From positions 1 through 7,603 of the forward strand of contig CAYGKP010000125.1 of NCBI GenBank assembly GCA_964350605.1: 7,603 bases of DNA. Direction: 5' to 3'. The position numbers and the translations under genes are program-made. Positions within the stretch are counted from its first letter, which is position 1; the number at the start of each line of letters is the position of its first letter. The stretch comes from CAYGKP01 sp964350605 (GTDB lineage: Bacteria; Bacteroidota; Bacteroidia; Cytophagales; JAAEPT01). This document shows positions 1-5,904 of this stretch, one piece after another. The notes beneath the pieces are model-generated. The model searched no databases, was not told the DNA's origin, and was given only the letters and a program-made list of their open reading frames with translations.

Positions 1-197
1 GCTACCCAAAGTGGCGTGTCGGCAGCGAAAGTGGTGGCGACCATCGAGGTGCCCGCCAGCCACCAGGGCAAGTTGCGCCCGCCCAGGATGAAGTTGGAAA
101 GGCTGCCTTCCGCCCGCTTTTTCAGCACAAACCCAATCCCCAGCGTGAAAACCAGGTAGGCCAGGATCAAAAACCAGTCGAGCGTGGTTAGGAGCAT
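1..197 (-). CDS. Sodium:solute symporter family protein, N-terminal fragment (runs off left edge)
   Basis: Reading the minus strand from an ATG at 197 gives 65 open residues that continue past the window edge. The product looks like the start of a sodium:solute symporter (SSS/SSF family), an inner-membrane carrier that uses the sodium gradient to import small solutes. A first hydrophobic helix covers about residues 7-26, then a short charged loop (KKRAEGSLSNF), then the family-typical stretch FILGGRNLPWWLAGTSMVA (35-53) followed by TTFAADTP (55-62). In LeuT-fold symporters this second region is the broken helix that helps form the sodium site. The substrate cannot be told from this fragment. 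The gene diverges from the SDR gene across a 67-base gap; no Shine-Dalgarno motif precedes the start. Family assignment is by recognition of this N-terminal motif; the specific subfamily is unknown. Confidence 0.85.
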   Translation of the reverse strand, partial: MLLTTLDWFLILAYLVFTLGIGFVLKKRAEGSLSNFILGGRNLPWWLAGTSMVATTFAADTPLWV

Positions 198-264
198 GAC
201 CGCAAGGTAGGATGCGCGTTGCCGACTGCCTACGTCACTCTTTGTACGTTACCCACAACCACCC

Positions 265-963
265 ATGTCCAAGAACATCCTCATTACCGGCGCCAGCAAA
301 GGCATCGGCTTCGAACTCGCCAAACTGCACCTGGAACAAGGCGACACCGTCTTCGGCTGGAGCCGCACCAAAGCCGACCATAAGCACCCGAATTTTTACC
401 AAATCGAAGCGGACCTGACCACCGAGCAAGGCATCAACAACGGGCATCAAGCGACAGCCGCCCTGCTGCCCGAGGGCCAGCAGATCGACGTGCTGGTCAA
501 TAACGCCGGGTTCGGCTGGTTCGGCGCTTTTGAGGAAATGGAGCCAACACTCTGGCGGCAAATGTTTGCCCTGAATGTCGATGCCATCTTTCTGATCTCG
601 CGCCTTTACATTCCCGAGATGAAAAAACGTGGCGATGGGCACATCGTCAACATCTCGTCGATTGCTGGAAGGAATGGAAACGCTGGCGTTGGTGCCTATT
701 GCGGCACCAAGTTCGCCGTGCGTGGCTTGAGCGAGTCCATGTACTTGGAGTTGAAAGACTTCGGCATCCGGGTCACCAACGTGATGCCCGGTGCCGTGGA
801 AACCGATTTCTTTGAGACCGCAGGGCGCGGCCAAGGGCAATTGCCCAAGAACTTCTTGCCGCCCACTGAAGTTGCGCGTTCGATCCAGAACGTGATCAAC
901 ATGGACGCCGACGGCTTCTCGATCCGCGAGATCGAGTACCGCCCGATTCCGCGCAAGAACTAG
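265..963 (+). CDS. Short-chain dehydrogenase/reductase (classical SDR, NAD(P)-dependent)
   Basis: A complete 232-residue protein with every hallmark of a classical SDR, a cytosolic NAD(P)(H)-dependent oxidoreductase with a Rossmann fold. The cofactor loop TGASKGIG is at 8-15, the NNAG motif at 79-82, the structural and catalytic Asn at 104 (LNVD), the catalytic Ser at 132, and the YxxxK pair as Y145 and K149. The Ser-to-Tyr spacing of 13 is standard. A PG motif (175-176) followed by ETDFF also fits. An Arg at 34 after the second beta strand suggests a preference for NADP, but this is an inference. The length is slightly short for the family (usually about 250), with an abbreviated C-terminus, so substrate cannot be predicted. 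The ATG at 265 is chosen because the Rossmann strand begins directly after it. No Shine-Dalgarno is present; a TTTG at 241-244 lies 20 bases before the start but has no good TA element. It stands alone between a divergent symporter and the gld cassette. Confidence 0.93.
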   Translation: MSKNILITGASKGIGFELAKLHLEQGDTVFGWSRTKADHKHPNFYQIEADLTTEQGINNGHQATAALLPEGQQIDVLVNNAGFGWFGAFEEMEPTLWRQMFALNVDAIFLISRLYIPEMKKRGDGHIVNISSIAGRNGNAGVGAYCGTKFAVRGLSESMYLELKDFGIRVTNVMPGAVETDFFETAGRGQGQLPKNFLPPTEVARSIQNVINMDADGFSIREIEYRPIPRKN

Positions 964-1016
964 TAGTTCGATACCAACTAGCGCGCCGAGCCGTTGTTTC
1001 GTTCGGGCAGAACTCC

Positions 1017-1024
1017 CAGCTTTG
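1017..1024 (+). promoter_or_regulatory. Candidate Bacteroidota -7 element upstream of gldA
   Basis: CAGCTTTG at 1017-1024 matches TAnnTTTG at five of the six fixed positions. A TTG at 994-996 lies 20 bases upstream, in the expected place for the -33 element. The element ends 17 bases before the gldA ATG, close to the 21 bases seen at the dnaN promoter. The first T of the consensus is missing and the -33 is only TTG, so this is a weak candidate. It would give the gldAFG cassette its own promoter, separate from the upstream SDR gene. Confidence 0.35.
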
Positions 1025-1041
1025 GGGTTGGTCCCGGATTC

Positions 1042-1962
1042 ATGTCGATTCTCGTCCAACACCTCAGCAAACAGTACGGCGCTCAAAAGGCGGTCGACGA
1101 CTTGTCGTTCCGCGCCGAGCGAGGGGAGATCATTGGCTTTTTGGGTCCCAACGGGGCGGGGAAAAGCACAACGATGAAAATCCTCACCGCCTTCCTGCCG
1201 CCTTCGGAAGGCCGAGCGGAGGTGATGGGCCTCGAGGTGATGGAAAATGCCCGCGAAGTGCGCAGCCAGATTGGCTACCTGCCCGAGCATAATCCACTTT
1301 ACCTCGACCAGTACGTCCACGAGTTTTTGCGGTTTGTCGGTCGGGTGCATGGTCTGGGCGGATCGAGCCTGAAGCGACGGGTTTCTGAGATGGTTGAGGT
1401 GTGTGGCCTCACCCGGGAACAGAACAAAAAGATCGGCGCGCTCTCGAAGGGCTATCGCCAACGGGTTGGCTTGGCGCAGGCCTTGCTTCACGACCCCCCG
1501 GTGCTCGTCCTTGACGAACCGACCACGGGCCTCGACCCGAACCAGATTTTGGAAATCCGCGCCCTGATCCAGCGGGTGGCCGAGAATAAGACGGTTTTGT
1601 TTTCCTCGCACATCATGCAGGAAGTACAGGCCATTTGCTCGCGGGTCCTGATCATCAACCAAGGGCGGTTGGTGGCCGACGACCAGGTGGAAAGCCTCAC
1701 GAAAGGCGGGGCCGACTTGGTGGAAATCATTGTTGAGTTCACCGAGGCAGTAGATGTGAAACAACTCACGGCCCTCGACGGGGTGCTGCGTGTCGATCCC
1801 CAACGGGGCGGGTTGTATCGCATCGAAGCCAGCGCGGAGCGAGACTTGCGCCCCGAACTGTTCGCCCTGGCGGTGAAGAACAACTGGACGATGCTCGAGC
1901 TGCGCCAAGAGCGTCAGAGTCTCGAACACATTTTCCGCAGCTTAACCCGCCAGCAGCCATGA
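1042..1962 (+). CDS. gldA: Gliding motility-associated ABC transporter ATP-binding protein GldA
   Basis: This 306-residue protein is the cytoplasmic ATPase of an ABC-2 type transporter. Walker A is GPNGAGKST (35-43), the Q-loop region is IGYLPEHNPLY (77-87) with Glu82 where many ABC proteins have Gln, the signature is LSKGYRQR (134-141), Walker B is VLVLDEP (154-160) with Glu159, the D-loop GLD is 163-165 and the switch His is 190 (SSHIMQEV). A C-terminal extension of about 80 residues after the nucleotide-binding domain is normal for this family. The ATG at 1042 begins the first beta strand (MSILVQHLSKQYG); a TTG at 994 would add 16 unrelated residues and lies upstream of a candidate promoter, so it is rejected. 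The stop overlaps the gldF start by four bases (ATGA), indicating translational coupling. In F. johnsoniae GldA is needed for gliding; that this organism glides is not shown. The name rests mainly on the GldF and GldG neighbours. Confidence 0.85.
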   Translation: MSILVQHLSKQYGAQKAVDDLSFRAERGEIIGFLGPNGAGKSTTMKILTAFLPPSEGRAEVMGLEVMENAREVRSQIGYLPEHNPLYLDQYVHEFLRFVGRVHGLGGSSLKRRVSEMVEVCGLTREQNKKIGALSKGYRQRVGLAQALLHDPPVLVLDEPTTGLDPNQILEIRALIQRVAENKTVLFSSHIMQEVQAICSRVLIINQGRLVADDQVESLTKGGADLVEIIVEFTEAVDVKQLTALDGVLRVDPQRGGLYRIEASAERDLRPELFALAVKNNWTMLELRQERQSLEHIFRSLTRQQP

Positions 1963-2693
1963 TCTCCTTGGTCCGCAAAGAACTCGGCGCGTTCCTCAGC
2001 TCGCTGATCGGCTACATCACCATCCTGGTGTTCCTCTCGGGCATCGGGCTGTTCCTTTGGGTGTTTCCCTCGACCAGTTTGTTCGAGTATGGCTACGCCG
2101 ATTTGGGGCTGCTCTTTGGCCTGGGGCCGTACGTCTACCTCTTCCTGATCCCTGCGATTACGATGCGCTCCTTTGCCGAGGAAAAGCGGGAGGGCACCCT
2201 TGAACTGCTTCTGACCAAGCCGTTGTCTGACTGGCAAGTGGTCCTAGGGAAATACCTCGCGGCACTGTTGCTCGTGCTCTTTGCCTTGCTGCCAACGCTG
2301 GTCTACTACTACTCGGTCTATCAACTCGGCGAGCCGGTGGGGAACATCGACAGCGCGTCGGTCATTGGGTCCTACCTGGGTTTGTTCCTGTTGGGCGCGG
2401 CCTTTACGGCCATTGGCATCCTGGCTTCGGCCAGCACGCAGAGCCAAATCGTCTCGTTTCTGCTTGCGGTGTTTCTCTGCTTTGTGATTCACGATGGCTT
2501 TGGCCAACTGGCCACCCTGGAGTTTTGGGGCGGCACGGCCAACGCCGTCGAAGAATTGGGCATCGCCTACCACTACGACGCGATGAGCCGCGGCCTGATT
2601 GATTCGCGCAACGTGATCTACCTGCTCTCGCTCATCTTCCTCATGCTGGCCCTCACCAAACTGATCCTCGGATCGCGCCGATGGGACCGCTAG
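1959..2693 (+). CDS. gldF: Gliding motility-associated ABC transporter permease subunit GldF
   Basis: A 244-residue inner-membrane protein of the ABC-2 permease type, the channel partner of the upstream ATPase. Six hydrophobic helices are visible at about 17-36, 54-70, 97-117, 135-157, 162-178 and 218-237. Between the second and third lies the charged motif EEKREGTLELLLTKPLS (74-90), the family's cytoplasmic coupling segment that contacts the ATPase. An amphipathic start (MISLVRKELGAFLSS) precedes the first helix, as in GldF and related ABC-2 permeases. Length fits the family (about 240). The start is fixed by the ATGA overlap with gldA. The transported substrate of GldAFG is unknown even in F. 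johnsoniae, to my knowledge. Assignment as GldF rather than a generic ABC-2 permease is supported by the adjacent GldG. Confidence 0.88.
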   Translation: MISLVRKELGAFLSSLIGYITILVFLSGIGLFLWVFPSTSLFEYGYADLGLLFGLGPYVYLFLIPAITMRSFAEEKREGTLELLLTKPLSDWQVVLGKYLAALLLVLFALLPTLVYYYSVYQLGEPVGNIDSASVIGSYLGLFLLGAAFTAIGILASASTQSQIVSFLLAVFLCFVIHDGFGQLATLEFWGGTANAVEELGIAYHYDAMSRGLIDSRNVIYLLSLIFLMLALTKLILGSRRWDR

Positions 2694-2707
2694 ACAAACG
2701 CCCCTCG

Positions 2708-4360
2708 ATGAAGCGCGACTTGCTCCGGTTCGGTGTCCTGCTGGTCGCGGTGTTGGTGGTCAATGTGCTGAGCGGCAACTTCTTCTTCCGCCTCGACCTG
2801 ACCGAAGACCAACGTTACACCATCTCGCCCGCTACCAAGCACATGCTGGATGGCATGGATCAATCAGTTGAGATTGAGATTTTGCTCGATGGCGAGATTG
2901 GCCCGGACTTCGAGCGGCTGCGCAAAACGATCCGCGAGACCGTTGAAGAGTTCGACGTGTACGCGGGTGAATCGATTGACTACTACTACACCGACCCGAA
3001 CGTCGATTTCGAGGACGATACCCTGGCAAAGGCCGAGTTTTGGCAAAGGCTGTTCGACATGGGGGTACAGTACACCTTCATGACCGACGAGCAAGGCGGC
3101 GAATCGACCCAGCGCGTGGTGTTCCCCGCGGCCTTGATTCACTATGGTGGGAAGACCGTCCCGGTCAGCTTCTTCAAGTGGACCCGCGTGGCCGACCGAA
3201 AGTTGGCGGTCAATGCCTCGATTGAGAACATCGAATACGAGCTGGCGACGGCTCTTCGTAAGGTCACCATCGGGAAGAAGAAGGTGCTGGCCTTTCTGCA
3301 CGGGCATGGCGAACTTGATACGCTTTCTACCGCCAGCATTCGCCAACACCTGCGCGACTACTACCAAGTGGTCGATGTAGACTTGAGCCGTTCGGCCAGC
3401 TTGGAGGGTATTGATGCCTTCATCCTGGCCCAGCCGACCCAGAAGTTCTCGGAGGTCGACAAGTTCAAGATCGACCAATACGTGGTGAAGGGTGGGCGTG
3501 GCCTGATCCTGATTGACGAGATGCAGTTGCTGCGCGACTCGCTCAACCCGATGATTCAATACGGGGTGTCCCGTGACCTAAACCTGCGCGACATGCTCTT
3601 CAAGTTCGGGGTCCGCCTGAACGCGAACTACATCCAGGACCTGACGGCGGGTTCGCTCTCCAATGGCCAACAGACGGCGCGCTTTCCGTTTTTCCCGCTG
3701 CTCTACAACTATTCGAAGCACCCCATCGTGCGCAACATGGATGCAATCATCGCCAAGTTCATTGGGACGATGGATACGGTCCGTGCCGCAGGCATTCGCA
3801 AGACACCGTTGGTCTTCACCTCGAACAACTGTTTGGTCAGCCCCGCGCCCGTTCAGGTCAACTTTGGCGACATCGGCGCACCCGCCGACGAGAAGTATTT
3901 CGTGATGGGCCCCTACCCGGTGGCGTATTTGTTGGAGGGCACGTTCAGCAGCATTTACACTGGGCGGCCCGCGCCGATGCCGGGTGGGGTGGTCACTGAG
4001 ACTGGTAAAAAAGAAGGCAAGTTGATCGTCATCAGCGACGGCGAGGTGATTAAAAACTCGGTGGGATCGGGGGGGCATCCCGTGCCCCTGGGGGCCGATC
4101 CGGCGGCGGGAGCCCTGTTTTCGAACAAAGACTTTGTCTCGGTGTCGATCGACTATTTGATGGGCGAGGAAGGCATTATCAACACCCGCGCGAAGGTGGT
4201 GGAGCTTCGCCCACTGGACAACGAACGGATTCAAAGCGAACGCCTCAAATGGCAATTGATCAACCTGGGCGCGCCCATCTTACTTCTGATTTTGTTCGCC
4301 TTGGGCCGGGCCTATTGGCGCAAGCGGAGCTACGCGCGATTTTTGGGCTTTGGGCACTAG
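2708..4360 (+). CDS. gldG: Gliding motility-associated ABC transporter auxiliary protein GldG
   Basis: A 550-residue membrane-anchored protein of the GldG / ABC_transp_aux family. It has one N-terminal helix (about 8-23), then the family signature FRLDLTEDQRYTISPATK (27-44), a large domain expected outside the cytoplasmic membrane, and a second helix close to the C-terminus (about 516-533) followed by a basic tail (RKRSYAR). The C-terminal part also looks typical, with SNKDFVSVSIDYLMGEEGI and the later VELRPLDNERI. It is thought to work with GldA and GldF as the third component of the transporter; its biochemical role is not established. The ATG at 2708 is preferred because it puts about seven residues before the first helix, as in F. 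johnsoniae GldG. An in-frame ATG at 2681, overlapping gldF by 13 bases, would add nine residues and cannot be excluded. No Shine-Dalgarno motif precedes either. It is last in the cassette; the dnaN promoter begins inside its final codons. Confidence 0.9.
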   Translation: MKRDLLRFGVLLVAVLVVNVLSGNFFFRLDLTEDQRYTISPATKHMLDGMDQSVEIEILLDGEIGPDFERLRKTIRETVEEFDVYAGESIDYYYTDPNVDFEDDTLAKAEFWQRLFDMGVQYTFMTDEQGGESTQRVVFPAALIHYGGKTVPVSFFKWTRVADRKLAVNASIENIEYELATALRKVTIGKKKVLAFLHGHGELDTLSTASIRQHLRDYYQVVDVDLSRSASLEGIDAFILAQPTQKFSEVDKFKIDQYVVKGGRGLILIDEMQLLRDSLNPMIQYGVSRDLNLRDMLFKFGVRLNANYIQDLTAGSLSNGQQTARFPFFPLLYNYSKHPIVRNMDAIIAKFIGTMDTVRAAGIRKTPLVFTSNNCLVSPAPVQVNFGDIGAPADEKYFVMGPYPVAYLLEGTFSSIYTGRPAPMPGGVVTETGKKEGKLIVISDGEVIKNSVGSGGHPVPLGADPAAGALFSNKDFVSVSIDYLMGEEGIINTRAKVVELRPLDNERIQSERLKWQLINLGAPILLLILFALGRAYWRKRSYARFLGFGH

Positions 4361-4378
4361 GCATTCTTGCTATCTTTG
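4349..4378 (+). promoter_or_regulatory. Bacteroidota-type promoter for dnaN, overlapping the end of gldG
   Basis: A perfect TAnnTTTG match (TATCTTTG) lies at 4371-4378, with TTTG at 4349-4352 as the -33 element, 18 bases upstream. This fits the TTTG-N17-23-TAnnTTTG pattern of the Bacteroidota primary sigma factor. The -33 element sits in the last codons of gldG and the -7 element in the 39-base gap before dnaN. Transcription would begin near 4385, about 15 bases before the ATG at 4400. This also argues against the TTG at 4367 as the dnaN start, since it would lie upstream of the transcript. Confidence 0.65.
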
Positions 4379-4399
4379 GCCCTTCCTGAACGCCCGCCG

Positions 4400-5527
4400 A
4401 TGAAATTCGTAGTCTCCTCCTCGACGCTCCTCAAGCAACTTTCGGCCATCAATGGCGTGGTTGCTGCCAACCCCGTGGTGCCCATTCTTGAGAATTTTCT
4501 CTTCGAGATCGAAGATGGCATGTTAAAAGCCACTGCGTCGGACTTGCAGACGTCGATGACCTGCGAGGTGCCTGTGGAAGCCAAGGATTCGGGCAGCATT
4601 GCCATTCCAGCGCGCATTCTGCTCGACACGCTCCGCAATTTGCCCGAGCAGCCCGTCACCTTTACCATCGACGACGACACCTATAGCGTCGAGTTGTCGA
4701 GCGAAACAGGCCGTTACAAACTCTCGGGCGAGAATGCGACCGACTTCCCCAAAGTGGCCAGCGTTCGCGACGGTTCGCTGTTGGAGATGCCCTCGAAAGT
4801 GCTCCTTCGCGCCTTGTTGAACAGCTTGTTTGCCGCTTCGAACGACGAGCTTCGCCCTGCCATGACGGGGGTCTACCTTCAACTGACTGATTCTTCGACC
4901 ACGTTTGTGGCGACCGATGGCCACCGCTTGGTGCGCTTTCGTCGCGTAGATATGGTGGGCGAGGAGCGTACGTCGCTAATCCTACCGAAGAAGGCCATGA
5001 CCTTGTTGCAGCGCAGTTTGCAAGGGGTGGAAGAGACCAGCGTAGCCTTGGAGTTCACGCCTGCGAACGCGCACTTCCGCTTCGAGAACATCACGATGAT
5101 CTGTCGCTTGATCGACGAGCGGTTCCCCGACTACGAGAACGTCATCCCCAAGGAGAACCCCAACGTCCTGCGGATCGACCGCATGAACTTGCTCGGTTCA
5201 CTCCGCCGGATTTCGATCTACGCCAACAAAACTACCCACCAGATTCGCCTGAAGTTGGCGGGCAGCCAATTGCAAATTTCAGCCGAGGACCTCGACTTCT
5301 CGAACGAAGCGGTCGAGCGTTTGGCCTGCGAGTACAACGGGAAGGATCTGGAAATTGGCTTCAATGGCCGGTTTTTGATGGAAATTCTCTCGACCATGAC
5401 TGCGGACGAAGTCGAGTTGCACCTCTCGGAGCCCAACAAGGCGGGCATCGTGGTGCCAGTGGATCAGCCCGCAGGCGAGGACGTGCTGATGCTCGTCATG
5501 CCTGTCATGCTCTCGACCTACTCCTAG
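4400..5527 (+). CDS. dnaN: DNA polymerase III subunit beta (sliding clamp)
   Basis: A complete 375-residue beta clamp. The dimeric ring encircles DNA and holds the replicative polymerase and other enzymes on the template. The N-terminus (MKFVVSSSTLLKQL), the segment VVPILENFLFEI (about 27-38), VYLQLTDSSTTFVATDGHRLVRF near the middle of the second domain, and DERFPDYENVIPKENPN in the third region are all characteristic. The protein ends in LMLVMPVMLSTYS, close to the usual clamp C-terminus that lines the protein-binding pocket. Three clamp folds of about 120 residues fit the length. The ATG at 4400 matches the conserved first residue of the family; a TTG at 4367 is rejected because it adds unrelated residues and lies within the promoter. 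Here dnaN follows gldG rather than dnaA, an arrangement I believe is common in Bacteroidota. It converges with the Rieske gene, leaving a 15-base gap. Confidence 0.98.
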   Translation: MKFVVSSSTLLKQLSAINGVVAANPVVPILENFLFEIEDGMLKATASDLQTSMTCEVPVEAKDSGSIAIPARILLDTLRNLPEQPVTFTIDDDTYSVELSSETGRYKLSGENATDFPKVASVRDGSLLEMPSKVLLRALLNSLFAASNDELRPAMTGVYLQLTDSSTTFVATDGHRLVRFRRVDMVGEERTSLILPKKAMTLLQRSLQGVEETSVALEFTPANAHFRFENITMICRLIDERFPDYENVIPKENPNVLRIDRMNLLGSLRRISIYANKTTHQIRLKLAGSQLQISAEDLDFSNEAVERLACEYNGKDLEIGFNGRFLMEILSTMTADEVELHLSEPNKAGIVVPVDQPAGEDVLMLVMPVMLSTYS

Positions 5528-5542
5528 TCGGTAGTATCCAGT

Positions 5543-5902
5543 TTAGGACTTCTTGGGAAGTCCGACAAAGAACCCCTTTTTGGATTCCTGAACGGGAAAA
5601 GTCTCGGCCTCGACGCTGAGGTCGTCGCCCATGTAGGCCCCGGTCTTCAGGTCAAATGCCCATTGGTGATAGGGGCACAGCACGTGCCGTCCGTTGATGC
5701 AGTCGCCCATGCCGAGCGAGGCACCCTGATGGGGGCAATAGTCATCAATGGCGTAAAGCCCATCCTCTAGGTGCCCGATGCAGACGGCTTTCTCGCCCAA
5801 GCGAACGCGGCGCACCTCGTTCAGCGGAATCAACTTCCGGACTTCCTTGGGCTTGCCGAGCTCGAACCACTCGTAGGCCGGATCCAACTCCGGGCGGGCC
5901 AT
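5543..5902 (-). CDS. Rieske [2Fe-2S] ferredoxin-like protein
   Basis: A 119-residue soluble protein consisting essentially of one Rieske domain. The two cluster-binding motifs are intact: CPHQG with C56 and H58, and CPYHQW with C76 and H79. Cys and His pairs of this kind hold one [2Fe-2S] cluster. There is no signal peptide, no membrane helix and no disulfide-forming pair like those of respiratory bc1 Rieske proteins, so it resembles cytosolic ferredoxins of ring-hydroxylating oxygenases or the nitrite reductase small subunit (NirD-like). The linker between motifs and the WAFDLKTG segment after the second are typical. It probably passes electrons to an enzyme encoded elsewhere; no reductase or oxygenase is in this window. 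The ATG at 5902 follows the murA stop by two bases (TAAGCATG), so it is very likely co-transcribed with murA. The last six codons form a hairpin described separately. Function beyond electron transfer is unknown. Confidence 0.92.
   Translation of the reverse strand: MARPELDPAYEWFELGKPKEVRKLIPLNEVRRVRLGEKAVCIGHLEDGLYAIDDYCPHQGASLGMGDCINGRHVLCPYHQWAFDLKTGAYMGDDLSVEAETFPVQESKKGFFVGLPKKS
5546..5563. terminator. Perfect 7-bp hairpin at the convergent dnaN/Rieske junction, possible transcription end
   Basis: GGACTTC at 5546-5552 and its exact complement GAAGTCC at 5557-5563 flank a four-base loop. The hairpin lies 18 bases after the dnaN stop and, on the other strand, occupies the last six sense codons of the Rieske gene, ending right at its TAA. 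Its position suits a shared end for both convergent transcripts. There is no T-run directly after it on either strand; on the plus strand TTTTT comes only at 5577-5581, 13 bases later. It is therefore not a textbook intrinsic terminator, and a 7-bp stem could arise by chance. Confidence 0.35.
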
Positions 5903-5904
5903 GC

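Noticed and set aside
198..264. Promoters in the divergent gap between the symporter and the SDR gene
   Set aside because: TTTG at 241-244 (plus) and TACCTTGC at 209-202 (minus) resemble parts of the -7 element, but neither has both a TA element and a well-placed -33, so no promoter is called.
964..980. Inverted repeat TAGTT...AACTA after the SDR stop as a terminator
   Set aside because: Only 5 AT-rich base pairs, a 7-base loop and no T-run.
994..1041. Upstream TTG start for gldA adding 16 residues
   Set aside because: The added residues do not resemble ABC ATPases, which begin at the first beta strand, and they overlap a candidate promoter.
235..1929. A 564-residue open frame on the minus strand across the SDR and gldA genes
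   Set aside because: It lies wholly opposite two proteins with complete catalytic motifs, has no recognisable domain and a His/Gln/Arg-rich composition typical of antisense frames in GC-rich DNA.
2864..4255. Two minus-strand open frames (231 and 225 residues) opposite gldG
   Set aside because: Same reasoning: gldG is clearly the real gene, and the antisense products show no family features or start context.
4367..4399. Upstream TTG start for dnaN adding 11 residues
   Set aside because: Beta clamps begin at MKF; the extension would lie in the predicted promoter, upstream of the transcript start.
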